From Nocardia otitidiscaviarum NBRC 14405 (GTDB lineage Bacteria; Actinomycetota; Actinomycetes; Mycobacteriales; Mycobacteriaceae): a stretch of 64,000 nucleotides of DNA. Position 1 is the stretch's first letter. The number at the start of each line of letters is the position of its first letter. A program made the position numbers and the translations under genes. Below, piece by piece: positions 42,977 to 52,258 of this stretch. The notes beneath the pieces were generated by a model, which saw only the letters and a list, made by a program, of their open reading frames with translations, was not told the DNA's origin and made no database searches. The stretch spans positions 1 through 64,000 of the forward strand of contig NZ_BAGD01000026.1 of NCBI RefSeq assembly GCF_000308635.1, read 5' to 3'.

Positions 42977-44935
42977 TCAGCGCGCGGTGCGCCGCCACGG
43001 GTGCGCCGACTCCAGTTGTCCGGCCAGGCGCAGCAGAGTGGCCTCGCTGCCCGGTTGGCCGATCAGCTGGGCCGCCACCGGGGTGCCGGTGCGGGGGTGG
43101 ATGCCCATCGGGATGCTGAGGGCGGGCCAGCCGACCAGGTTCCACAGCGGCGTGAACGGCGAATAGCGCACATTGGCAACGACATTGGCCAGCCACGGGA
43201 GTTTGTGCCAGCGGCGGGCGCGTGGCGGCGCGGTCGCCAGGGTCGGGGTGATGACCACGTCGTAGCGTTCGAAGTGGTCGAGCAGCCGGGCCTCGATGCG
43301 ATCCACCTGGGCGGGGCGCAGCAGCCCCGAGCGCAGCGCCAGCTTGCCCAGCGCGATGTGAGCGCGGGTGCGTGCTTGCAGGCGGTCCGGATACGCGACG
43401 GTCGCGGCCTCGCGGGCGGCATTGGCCACCCAGCGCAGCATCAGCGCGAAAGTCGCGCCCTGATACGGCAATTCCGCCGATTCGACATGATGGCCCGCCG
43501 TCGCGGCGGCGGAGGCGGCCTTGCGGGCGGCGGCGTCCCAGTGCCGGTCCACGCGGCCCAACGGTAGCGGGGGCGCGGTGGCCAGGCCGATCCGCAGCGA
43601 CGGCGGCGACTCCAGGTCGGCCAGGTCCGGGCGGTCGGCGAGCACCGAGAGCATGAGCGCGGCATCGGCGACAGTCGTTGCCAGCACGCCGTTCTCGGTC
43701 ATCCCGCCCCACGAGTCCACGCCGATCTCGGCGGGCACCAGCCCGCGCCCCGGCTTGACCCCCACCACGCCGCAGCAGGCCGCCGGAATCCGCACCGAGC
43801 CGAGTCCGTCGTTGCCGTGCGCGACGGCCACCATGCCGGAACTGACCGCCGCGCCCGACCCGCCGGACGAACCGCCCGCGCTGAACTTGGGGTTCCAGGG
43901 ATTGCAGGTGACACCCGCGGGCGAATCGGTGGTGCCCCACAGGCCGAACTCCGGAACAGCGGTGAGGCCGACGACCACCGCGCCGGCCGACCGTAGTCGC
44001 CGCACCACCGGATGATCCGCCGCGGCCGCCTGATCCCGGCCCGCCAGCGACCCGGCCCGGGTCACCTCCCCGGCGACATCGACATTGTTCTTCACCGCGA
44101 CCGGCACGCCGGCCAGCGGCAGCACATCCAGATCCGCTCGCTCGGCCACCGCCCGCGCCTCCGCCCGCGCGGTCTCGGCCCGAACCACGCTGAACGCGTT
44201 CATATTCCGATCCCGGGCCTGGATGCGCGCCAACGCCTCCTCCACCAGCAGCAGCGGCGACAACACCCCGTCCCGCACCGCTGCCGCGATCGCTCCCGCG
44301 GTGCTGGTGTCGACTCGTGCCGTGCCGGGCGTACCCGTGCTCGTCGCGGCGGGGGTCCTGACCGCTGCGGCCATCGCTCCCGGGGTGCTGGTGTCCTGCG
44401 CGGTGTCGGGCGTATGCGTGCTCGTCGTGGCGGAGGTCTTGTCCGCGGGGTCCGCGGCCGCCTGGCTGACCTCCGCTCTCGGGGCGGCGGCGCTTGCCGT
44501 GTCGGCGGTGCGGTCATCGCGTGCGTCCCCGTGCGTACCGCCCTCGGTGTGGGAAGCGTGCGCGTCGGTCCCTGCCGTACTCGGGCCGTCGTCCGTGCGT
44601 GGTGTGCTGTCCGCCCTCACCTCGGTCCGGTGGGCGCGAGCGCCGGTCGGTGCGGTGGTGTCGGGCTGTGCCGTGGTGGCTGCGTCGTGTTCGGTGTCGT
44701 CCGCCGGATTGTTCGCGGCCACGGGTTTCTCCTGACCGGGCGTGGCGGGGGACGGCGGGGTGGACCGGTTCGGGGTGGTGTGCTCGGCGGTTGCCGGGGT
44801 GGTGGGATTCGGGGCCGGGGCGGGGTCGCGCCCGGGGGCGGGTTCGGGCCGGGGGGTCGGGGTGGCTTCCGGCCGGTCGGAATCGGTTTCCACAGGTGAG
44901 ATGCCGTCCGCTAGCGCGGTGCCCTCGTTGTACAT
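42977..44935 (-). CDS. Amidase signature protein with long repetitive N-terminal extension
   Basis: Protein of 652 residues. The C-terminal 450 form an amidase: catalytic lysine in VAVKNN, GGSSGGSGAAV with the cis-serine, and GSVRIPAA with the nucleophile region. The first 200 residues are low-complexity Thr/Ala/Pro/Asp sequence without signal peptide or known domain. Just before the enzyme part, a segment is duplicated (DTSTPGAMAAAVR and DTSTAGAIAAAVR). Usual amidases start near the second copy. The extension may be real, or the true start may be the internal ATG of the first copy. Substrate unknown. Confidence 0.8.
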   Translation of the reverse strand: MYNEGTALADGISPVETDSDRPEATPTPRPEPAPGRDPAPAPNPTTPATAEHTTPNRSTPPSPATPGQEKPVAANNPADDTEHDAATTAQPDTTAPTGARAHRTEVRADSTPRTDDGPSTAGTDAHASHTEGGTHGDARDDRTADTASAAAPRAEVSQAAADPADKTSATTSTHTPDTAQDTSTPGAMAAAVRTPAATSTGTPGTARVDTSTAGAIAAAVRDGVLSPLLLVEEALARIQARDRNMNAFSVVRAETARAEARAVAERADLDVLPLAGVPVAVKNNVDVAGEVTRAGSLAGRDQAAAADHPVVRRLRSAGAVVVGLTAVPEFGLWGTTDSPAGVTCNPWNPKFSAGGSSGGSGAAVSSGMVAVAHGNDGLGSVRIPAACCGVVGVKPGRGLVPAEIGVDSWGGMTENGVLATTVADAALMLSVLADRPDLADLESPPSLRIGLATAPPLPLGRVDRHWDAAARKAASAAATAGHHVESAELPYQGATFALMLRWVANAAREAATVAYPDRLQARTRAHIALGKLALRSGLLRPAQVDRIEARLLDHFERYDVVITPTLATAPPRARRWHKLPWLANVVANVRYSPFTPLWNLVGWPALSIPMGIHPRTGTPVAAQLIGQPGSEATLLRLAGQLESAHPWRRTAR

Positions 44936-45118
44936 GCTGGTGTTCCCCCGTCGCCTGGTCGTCGAAATCGGGTGATCCGCTGTGCAGCCGCAAGTTATCA
45001 TTTCCGGCAGTTGCTCGGGGGATGATGGTGTCGGGTGTGGCGGATTCTATCCGCCGCTCCCACCAACCGACCAGTGCGGATTCGATGGGTATCCGTGCCG
45101 AGCCAGGCAGGTGCGGGC

Positions 45119-47710
45119 ATGACTTCTGATTCCGATCACCGTTCCGGCCAGCGTACGGCCGGAACGGAATTCACGGCGGTCGCCGCCTTCGCCGCGGCCT
45201 GGGACGCGGCCGCCGAGCCACCGCGGATCGCCGACTTCCTCCCGGACGCCACCACCCTGCGCCGTGGGGCCCTGATCGAACTGATCCGGGTCGACATGCG
45301 GCACCGCTGGTTGCGCCGCCCGGGCCCCGACCCCCGTCGGCACCTGCGCAAACGGCTCACCGAATACTGTTCCGACTTCCCCGAACTCACCCCCCGCGAC
45401 CTGCCCGCGGGCCTGGTCTACGAGGAGTTCGTCGTCCGCCGCCACAGCGGCGAGCGCATCGACCCCCGGGACTGTCTGCGCGAGTATCCCGACCAGGCGA
45501 CCGAGCTGCGCAAGCTGCTCAATGCCGACGACGAGGATCAGAGCACCCGCCGCTCGGCCTTCGAGGACTCCCGCCGCAGCGCCGATCCGGATGCGACCGC
45601 CGCCGATCCGGCGCGGCCGACATCCGGAGGCACCGGTCGGGATCGGCCGGGAAGTGGGCTGGACGAGTCCACCCGCGCCGGTGTCGATCTCGGTGAGAGC
45701 ACCCGCAGGCCCAGCGAGGCAACCGGCGAGGCCACCCGGCCGCCCGACTCCACCGGCCTGTTCGGCTTCGACGACGAAACCCGCACCACCGCGCACGGCA
45801 CCACCACCCGGTTCGATCCCGCCGCCGCCCCCGATACCGGCGAGTTGCTCGACCGCATCGAGATCGGCCAGCGCATCGACGAGTTCGACCTGCTGACCGG
45901 GCTCGGCTCGGGCGCGTTCGCGCGGGTGTTCCTGGCCCGGCAGCGCTCCCTGCAACGCCTGGTGGCGGTGAAGATCTCCGCCGACCACGGCACCGAACCG
46001 CAAACCCTGGCCCAGCTGGATCACGACTACATCGTGCGGGTCTTCGACCAGCGCCTGATGTCGGGGCTGATGACCGAGTCGGGCCGTCGGCTGCGGCTGC
46101 TGTACATGCAGTTCCTCCCCGGCGGCACCCTGCTGGGCGTGCTGCGCTGGGTGCGCGCCACCCCGCCCGCGGAACGCTCCGGCCAACTGCTGCTCGACGC
46201 CGTCGACGCCGCCATGGAGGAGAAGGGCGAGATCCGTCCCACCGATTCCAGCGTGCGCGCCGAGATCGCCGAGCTGAGCTGGCCGGAAACGGTGGCGTGG
46301 CTGGGCCGCAGACTCGCCGAGGCGCTCGACTACGCCGACGGCCACGGTGTCCTGCACCGGGACGTCAAGCCCGCCAATGTGCTGCTCACCGCCGAGGCGG
46401 TGCCGAAGCTGGCCGATTTCAATATCAGCTTCAGCCGCAATCTGGACGGCGCGAGCCCGGTCTCCTACTTCGGCGGCTCGCTGTCCTACATGTCCCCCGA
46501 ACAACTCGAGGCGTGCCACCCCGGACGCGCCCGCAGCGCCGCCGACCTGGACACCCGCGCCGACATCTTCTCGCTGGGGGTGGTGCTGTGGGAGCTGCTC
46601 ACCGGTGCGAAGCCGTTCGACGACACCACGGCCGGGCCCGACCACCACGGCGACCGCACCACCCTGGAGGCCATGCTGGACCGCAGACGCGGCGGGGTGG
46701 AGGCCGCCGCCCTGGAGCGGGTGCCGGCCGACTGCCCGGCCGCGCTGCGCCGTGTCCTGCTCACCTGCCTGGCCCCGGACCGCGACCAGCGCTGGAGCAG
46801 CGGCAGCGTGCTGGCCAAACAGCTGGACATGTGCCTGGACGAGCGGGCCCGCGACCTGGTGGACCCACCGCCGCACAGTTGGCGGCTCCGGCTGCGCTCC
46901 TGGCGCATCCTGGTGATCACGCTGGCCATCGGCATCCCGAATGTGCTTGCCTCCCTGTACAACATCGGCCACAACGACATGCTGATCGTGAGCCGCCTGA
47001 CCGACGACGCCCAACGCACCTTCACTCTGGTCACCGCCACCGTGAACGGGCTGTTCTACCCGATCGGCATCGTGGTGATCTGCTATCTGGGCCGCCATGT
47101 GATCACCGTGCCGCACGGGCTCAAACGCGGCCGGGCCTTCGACGCCGCGACGCTGCGGGCGGCCCGCAAGGATGTGCTGCTGCTGGGCGAGCGCGCCTCC
47201 TTCGTGGTGTTCACACTGTGGGTGCTGGCGGGCATCACCTTCCCGATCTCGCTGCGCCTGGCCACCGGTGAGATTCCCGCGCGCGGCATGGTGCACTTCC
47301 TGGTATCGCTGGTGGTGTGCGGGGCGATCGCGGTCGCGTACCCGTTCTTCCTGGTCACCTTCTACCTGGTGCGCTGCATCTATCCGATGTTCCTGCGCCA
47401 CGGCGACATCAGCGCCGACGACGCGGTGTGGCTGCACCGGCTGGGCAGCCGCTGCACCGGGTATCTGGCGGTGGCCGCCTCGGTGCCGCTGCTGGCGGTG
47501 GCGGGCGTGACCTTCCTGCAGCCCTCCGACATTCCGGAGATCATTGTCGCCGTGCGGGTGCTGTGTGTCGGCGGGATCGTCGCGTTCGTCGGGGTGTACT
47601 GGCTGTTCCGGGCGCTGGAGGCGGATCTGCGCGCGCTGGAGCGGGTGGTCGACCCGGACCGGAGCATGGACGCCGACCAGTCACCCGCTCGGGGCGCGGC
47701 GGCACCGTGA
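45119..47710 (+). CDS. Membrane Ser/Thr protein kinase with DFN motif and C-terminal 6-TM domain
   Basis: Protein of 863 residues. Residues about 40-140 form a non-kinase domain (IELIRVDMRHRWLR, ...RLTEYCSDFPEL, EEFVVRRHSGERIDP) resembling the region before kinase domains in many planctomycete kinases. A charged linker follows. The kinase domain has GSGAFA (near 262), Lys285 in VAVK, HRDVKPAN with Asp415 and Asn420, and DFN (433-435) instead of DFG. Six hydrophobic helices follow from about 596. Unlike standard PknB-type kinases, the sensor part is a multi-pass domain. The stop overlaps the next start. Confidence 0.88.
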   Translation: MTSDSDHRSGQRTAGTEFTAVAAFAAAWDAAAEPPRIADFLPDATTLRRGALIELIRVDMRHRWLRRPGPDPRRHLRKRLTEYCSDFPELTPRDLPAGLVYEEFVVRRHSGERIDPRDCLREYPDQATELRKLLNADDEDQSTRRSAFEDSRRSADPDATAADPARPTSGGTGRDRPGSGLDESTRAGVDLGESTRRPSEATGEATRPPDSTGLFGFDDETRTTAHGTTTRFDPAAAPDTGELLDRIEIGQRIDEFDLLTGLGSGAFARVFLARQRSLQRLVAVKISADHGTEPQTLAQLDHDYIVRVFDQRLMSGLMTESGRRLRLLYMQFLPGGTLLGVLRWVRATPPAERSGQLLLDAVDAAMEEKGEIRPTDSSVRAEIAELSWPETVAWLGRRLAEALDYADGHGVLHRDVKPANVLLTAEAVPKLADFNISFSRNLDGASPVSYFGGSLSYMSPEQLEACHPGRARSAADLDTRADIFSLGVVLWELLTGAKPFDDTTAGPDHHGDRTTLEAMLDRRRGGVEAAALERVPADCPAALRRVLLTCLAPDRDQRWSSGSVLAKQLDMCLDERARDLVDPPPHSWRLRLRSWRILVITLAIGIPNVLASLYNIGHNDMLIVSRLTDDAQRTFTLVTATVNGLFYPIGIVVICYLGRHVITVPHGLKRGRAFDAATLRAARKDVLLLGERASFVVFTLWVLAGITFPISLRLATGEIPARGMVHFLVSLVVCGAIAVAYPFFLVTFYLVRCIYPMFLRHGDISADDAVWLHRLGSRCTGYLAVAASVPLLAVAGVTFLQPSDIPEIIVAVRVLCVGGIVAFVGVYWLFRALEADLRALERVVDPDRSMDADQSPARGAAAP

Positions 47711-49926
47711 TCGTGGACGATTTCCATGCGGAGGCGGTGGCCCGGTTCGTCGCCGACTGGGAGGCCGTGTTGCGCGGCGGCGGCTTCGAACCCCCACCGC
47801 TGCACCGCTACGTACCCGACGGCACCGAGGTGCGCCTGGCGGTGCTGGCGGATCTGGTGCGCGTCGATATGCGGCAGCGCTGGCGGCGCACCGGGACGGG
47901 TAAGCGAATCACCGAGTACGGCACCGAATTTCCCGAGGTGGCCGACAGCCCGCACTTCGTGGAGTTGGTGTGCGAGGAGTACCTGGTGCGCCGCCGCTAC
48001 CGGCAGGTGGACCTGGAGACCTTCAGCGCCGAGTATCCGGAGCTGGCCGCGGAGATCCGGGCGCGGTTCGCCGATCGGAGCGCCTACACCCCGCCGAGCC
48101 TCCCGGCGCACATCGACATCGGGCATCGGCTGGACGATTTCGACCTGCTCACCGATCTCGGCGGCGACGAACGCGGCCGGGTCTTCCTGGCCCGCCAACT
48201 GTCCATGCAGCGCCTGGTCGCCGTCCGCGTGGACACCGGAGCCGACGCGGATGCCGCGACCGTCGCCCGCCTGGACCACCAGTACATCGTCCGGGTCTTC
48301 GACGAGCGTCACCTCGAGGACGGCGGAAAGCCGTTGCGGCTGTTGTACATGCAGTACCTGCCGGGCGGCACCGTGGCGGATCTGCTGGCGCGGCTGCGCC
48401 GGAACGGGCAGCGACCCGCGAGCGGGACCGCACTGCTGGGCGCGGTGGACGCCGTCATGGAGGCCAGGGGCGAGATCCGGCCCGCCGATTCCAGCGTGCG
48501 CACCGAACTGGCCGCCCTCAGCTGGCCGGAAACCGTTGCGTGGGTGGGGCGTCGGCTCGCCGTGGCGCTCGACTACGCCGATCGGCACGGGGTGCCGCAC
48601 CGCGACATCCGGCCCGGCACCGTGCTGTTCACCGCCGAGGGCGTGCCGAAACTGGCCGATTTCGGACTGGCGTCGCGGTATCCGGACTTCGACGACTCCA
48701 TCGCGGACGCGGTTCGGCTGCGCTACCACTCACCGGAATACCTCACCGCACTCCTGGATCCGGCAGCCCCGATGCCCGACACGCGCGGCGACATCTACGC
48801 ACTGGGGCTGCTGCTGTGGGAAATGCTCACGGGCACACTGCCCTTCGCCGACCCGGAGAGCGACAACCACGCTGGCGACAACGACACGGTCACGCCTCCC
48901 GACGCGGATCGTCCACGCCTGATCGCCGCGATGCTGCGGCAGCGGAGTGCCGGGGTGCCGCCCGCCGCGCTGGACACGCTGCCCGCCGACACCCCCGCCA
49001 CCCTGCGCCGGGTGCTGCTGGAGTGCCTGCATCCCCATCCGGACCGGCGCTGGCGCAGCGGCGCGGAACTCGCGGGGCAACTCGATCTGACCCTGGACGC
49101 CCGCGCCCGCGATCTGGTCGATCCGCCGCCCACCAGCCTCCGGCACCGGGCACGCGGCTGGGCGCTGCCCATTGCCGCCCTCTGCGTGGGCGTGCCGAAT
49201 GTGCTTGCCAGCGTGTACAACATCCGGCTCAACCAGCGCCTCATCGTGGACCGCCTGGCCGAGGCCGACCAGCAGCGGTTCGAGACGGTGGCACTGGTGA
49301 ACAACTCCATCGCCTTCCCGCTGGCCGCGCTGCTGCTGATCTGGCTGTGCCGCCGCCCGCTCACCGTCCCGTTCCGGCTGGCACGCGGACACGAGTACAG
49401 CGCCGCCGAACTCGCCCGCGCTCGCGCGGATACGCTCACCGTCGGCGACCGCGCGGTGCTGGTGCCCTTCGCCATGTGGCTGCTCGCCGGCATCATCTGG
49501 CCGCTGGCCCTGGCCGGCTCGGGGGTACCCCTGGCCCCCGGCCAGTTCGCGCACTTCTTCGCCGCGCAGGTGGTGTGCGCGACCATCGCGCTGGCGTATC
49601 CGTTCTTCCTGATCACGCTGTTCGCGGTGCGGTCGCTGTATCCGCAGCTACTGGTGCGTGGCGGCATCGGCCCCACCGACGGGGCACAGCTGTGGGCGCT
49701 GGCGCGGCGCAGCAATTTCTATCTGGCGGCGGCGGCCTCGGTGCCGCTGCTGGGGGCCGCCAGCGCCACCTTCGTACCCGCCACCGACCTGGAATCGGTG
49801 ATCGTCCCGGTCCGCTGGCTCAGCGTCGGTGGCATTCTGGCGTTCGTGATCACCTACTGGCTGTTCCGGCTCCTGGAAGCGGATCTGCGCGCCCTGGTAC
49901 GCGCCATCCCGCGAGGCGTGCGGTGA
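47707..49926 (+). CDS. Paralogous membrane protein kinase, probable pseudokinase
   Basis: Protein of 739 residues with the same order as the previous gene: N-terminal domain (LADLVRVDMRQRWRR, RITEYGTEFPEV, EEYLVRRRYRQVDLE), kinase-like domain, six membrane helices. The kinase part is degenerate: the P-loop reads GGDERG (152-157), the ATP lysine is Arg174, and HRDIRPGT keeps Asp300 but replaces the lysine with Arg302 and the metal-binding asparagine with Thr305. DFG (318-320) is intact. The GTG overlaps the kinase stop (GTGA). Probably an allosteric partner of the upstream kinase. Confidence 0.85.
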   Translation: MIVDDFHAEAVARFVADWEAVLRGGGFEPPPLHRYVPDGTEVRLAVLADLVRVDMRQRWRRTGTGKRITEYGTEFPEVADSPHFVELVCEEYLVRRRYRQVDLETFSAEYPELAAEIRARFADRSAYTPPSLPAHIDIGHRLDDFDLLTDLGGDERGRVFLARQLSMQRLVAVRVDTGADADAATVARLDHQYIVRVFDERHLEDGGKPLRLLYMQYLPGGTVADLLARLRRNGQRPASGTALLGAVDAVMEARGEIRPADSSVRTELAALSWPETVAWVGRRLAVALDYADRHGVPHRDIRPGTVLFTAEGVPKLADFGLASRYPDFDDSIADAVRLRYHSPEYLTALLDPAAPMPDTRGDIYALGLLLWEMLTGTLPFADPESDNHAGDNDTVTPPDADRPRLIAAMLRQRSAGVPPAALDTLPADTPATLRRVLLECLHPHPDRRWRSGAELAGQLDLTLDARARDLVDPPPTSLRHRARGWALPIAALCVGVPNVLASVYNIRLNQRLIVDRLAEADQQRFETVALVNNSIAFPLAALLLIWLCRRPLTVPFRLARGHEYSAAELARARADTLTVGDRAVLVPFAMWLLAGIIWPLALAGSGVPLAPGQFAHFFAAQVVCATIALAYPFFLITLFAVRSLYPQLLVRGGIGPTDGAQLWALARRSNFYLAAAASVPLLGAASATFVPATDLESVIVPVRWLSVGGILAFVITYWLFRLLEADLRALVRAIPRGVR

Positions 49927-50633
49927 GGCCGCCGTTCGGGCGGCTCGTGAGTCTCTCCCACGTGCACGATCCGGCGCGGACACCGCTGTACCCGGGTGAT
50001 CCGGCCTTCACCGTCGAAACCGTGGCCACCGTGGCCGCGGACGGGTATCTGCTGCGCTACGTCCATCAGGCCGAGCACACCGGAACCCATTGGGGCGCAC
50101 CCGTGCATTTCGATCCGCGGGGGCTCGCCGCCGACGAACTCGATACGGCGGATCTGCTGCTGCCCGCCGTGAAGATCGACGTGCGGGAGCAGTGCGCCGC
50201 CGACCGCGACTACGCCCTCGGCGTCGACGATCTCCGGGCGTGGGAGCAGCGGTACGGCCGCATTCCCGACCAGGCCGCCGTGATCGCCTGGACCGGTTGG
50301 GACGCCAAATGGGGCGGGCCGGACTTCCTCGGCGAGGGCGAAGCGCACGGCCGCCAACCCGGATTCGCGGTCGATACCGTCGCGTGGCTGCTGGAGACCG
50401 GCCGCCTCGGGCGGCGCGGTGCGCTCGGCATCGACACCTTCGGCCCCGATCGCGGCATCGACGACACCTACGCGGTATCGAAACTGCTCTACCGCGAGCA
50501 CCGCATCAGTCTCGAATGCCTCGCCAATCTGTCCGAACTGCCGACCACCGGCGCGTGGGTGCTGGCGGGCGGACCGATTTATCGCGGCGGGTCGGGCGCG
50601 CCCGCAACGATTTTCGGCATCCTGCCGCAGTAG
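49923..50633 (+). CDS. Cyclase family metal-dependent hydrolase (kynurenine formamidase-like)
   Basis: Protein of 236 residues of the KynB/cyclase fold. The signature HxGTHxxAPxHF is seen as HTGTHWGAPVHF near residue 45; RTPLYPGDPAF near the start is also typical. GDP-type PGDP and the metal histidines suggest an active hydrolase. Its GTG overlaps the pseudokinase stop, so it belongs to the same operon, though a link to kinase signalling is not obvious. Confidence 0.87.
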   Translation: MRPPFGRLVSLSHVHDPARTPLYPGDPAFTVETVATVAADGYLLRYVHQAEHTGTHWGAPVHFDPRGLAADELDTADLLLPAVKIDVREQCAADRDYALGVDDLRAWEQRYGRIPDQAAVIAWTGWDAKWGGPDFLGEGEAHGRQPGFAVDTVAWLLETGRLGRRGALGIDTFGPDRGIDDTYAVSKLLYREHRISLECLANLSELPTTGAWVLAGGPIYRGGSGAPATIFGILPQ

Positions 50634-50642
50634 GGTGCTGGG

Positions 50643-51320
50643 ATGGCCCGCACCGGCGTCGAAACGTCCCTGGCGGAGCTCGCGGTGCGGGTGGCCGCCA
50701 GTGTCGACCGCCGCGCCGATCGGCGGTTCGTCCTCGGTATCGCCGGACCGCCGGGGGCCGGGAAATCGACCCTGGCGCGCGGCGTCCGCGACGAGTTGAA
50801 CGGCTACGCCGCCAGCCGTATCGCCGAGGTCGCGCCCATGGACGGTTTCCACTTCAGCAATGCCCGGCTGCGCGCCGACGGCGCACTGGCACGCAAGGGC
50901 GAACCCGACACCTTCGACGTCGAGGGCTATGTGAACCTGCTGCGCACCGTGCGGGAGACACCGCCGGGACCGGCGATAGCGTGGCCCACCTATTCCCGGG
51001 AACTGCACGAACCGGTACCCGGCGGGGTGGTGTTCGACGAACAGCGAATAGTCGTCACCGAGGGCAATTACCTGCTGCTCGATACCGGCGCCTGGGCGGC
51101 CGTCCGGCCGCTGCTGGACCAGAGCTGGTATCTGGACGTGCCGCGCCCGATCATCGAAAAGCGGTTGGTGCGCCGCCATATTCGCGGCGGTCGCAGCGCG
51201 GCGGACGCGAAGCTCAAAGTGCAGCACAGCGATCTGGCCAATGCGCGGCTGGTGGAGCGCACCCGCTCCACCGCCGATCTGGTGCTGCGCAAATCCGGGC
51301 GCGGTTATCGGGTGGATTGA
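50643..51320 (+). CDS. Nucleoside/nucleotide kinase family protein
   Basis: P-loop kinase of 225 residues of the uridine kinase/pantothenate kinase-like group (YfdH/FrcK-like). Walker A is GPPGAGKST near residue 37. MDGFHF follows as the substrate motif; TEGNYLLL and RHIRGGRS are conserved later. It probably phosphorylates a sugar, nucleoside or vitamin. It lies 9 bases after the cyclase gene and overlaps the convergent PfkB gene by 16 bases. Confidence 0.88.
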   Translation: MARTGVETSLAELAVRVAASVDRRADRRFVLGIAGPPGAGKSTLARGVRDELNGYAASRIAEVAPMDGFHFSNARLRADGALARKGEPDTFDVEGYVNLLRTVRETPPGPAIAWPTYSRELHEPVPGGVVFDEQRIVVTEGNYLLLDTGAWAAVRPLLDQSWYLDVPRPIIEKRLVRRHIRGGRSAADAKLKVQHSDLANARLVERTRSTADLVLRKSGRGYRVD

Positions 51321-52192
51321 GCGGGCAGGTGGCGTAGCCATTCCCGAGTGCCCGGATATCGGCAGGACAGCGTCGCGATATCGGCGGCGCGACGCAGCGC
51401 GGTGACGAAATCCGGTTCCACGGAATGGAAATGGCAGAACGCGCCGTGCAGGATATCGCCCGCGCCGAGCGTGTCCACGGCCCGCTCGGCGCGCACCGGA
51501 ATCTCCCCGCGGCCCGCGGCGGTGGCATAGCGGATGGGCCGCGCCCCACGCGATACCGCGACCGCTCGCGGCCCCAGCGCCAGGAGCCGATCCAGTACCG
51601 CGTCGGTGCCGGGCGCGGTATCCGGCGGGGTGAAGGCCGCCGCGCAGATGGCGATATCCACCAGCGGCAGCAGCTCGTGGTGTACATCGCGCCAGCGGCC
51701 CGCGTCCAGCACCACCGGTATGCCGTGCCGCCGGGCCGACGCGGCGGTGTGCAGGGCGAGTTCCGGATAGTGGCCGTCCACGAGCACCACGGCCGCATCG
51801 GCCCAGTGCGCCGCGTCCGGCGCGGGCAGCGGGTCGCGCTGCTCCGAACCGTCCATGGAGACGATCGTGCGGCTGCCCGCACCCGTGGCGACCACGATCG
51901 ACGACACCGGCGGGCGCTGCGCGCGCTCCGGGGCGGTATCCACCACCGTCACCCCGTGCGCTCGCAGATCCGCGCGGATCGGCTCGGCCAGAACGTGTTT
52001 CCCCAGCGCGGTGATCAGGGTCGAAAGCTGCCCCGAGAGCCCGGCGTAGGCCACCGCCGCATTGGCCGCCGGACCGCCCGCCCCCAGGAACATGCCGTCC
52101 GCCCGCACCTTGGTGTCCTCGTCTGGATACCGCTGCACGGCATAGGCGATATCCAGCGTGGACAGGCCGACGAAGGCCGCACCGCTACCCAT
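51305..52192 (-). CDS. PfkB family carbohydrate kinase
   Basis: Ribokinase-like protein of 295 residues. GAGGPAANAAVAYAGL near residue 37 is PfkB signature 1; DTLGAGDILHGAF near the C-terminus is signature 2 with the catalytic Asp. The substrate could be ribose, a nucleoside or a sulfosugar. Its 3' end overlaps the convergent kinase by 16 bases. Confidence 0.9.
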   Translation of the reverse strand: MGSGAAFVGLSTLDIAYAVQRYPDEDTKVRADGMFLGAGGPAANAAVAYAGLSGQLSTLITALGKHVLAEPIRADLRAHGVTVVDTAPERAQRPPVSSIVVATGAGSRTIVSMDGSEQRDPLPAPDAAHWADAAVVLVDGHYPELALHTAASARRHGIPVVLDAGRWRDVHHELLPLVDIAICAAAFTPPDTAPGTDAVLDRLLALGPRAVAVSRGARPIRYATAAGRGEIPVRAERAVDTLGAGDILHGAFCHFHSVEPDFVTALRRAADIATLSCRYPGTREWLRHLPAQSTR

Positions 52193-52258
52193 ATGTCGAC
52201 CCTACCCACGGCCGGAGCGAATCCTGCCGCCGTGGCGTGCGCGACGACTGCCCGGCCG

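Noticed and set aside
45047..47437. Minus-strand open frame of about 800 codons opposite the kinase gene
   Set aside because: Rich in histidine, glutamine and glycine without domains; the plus strand has kinase motifs.
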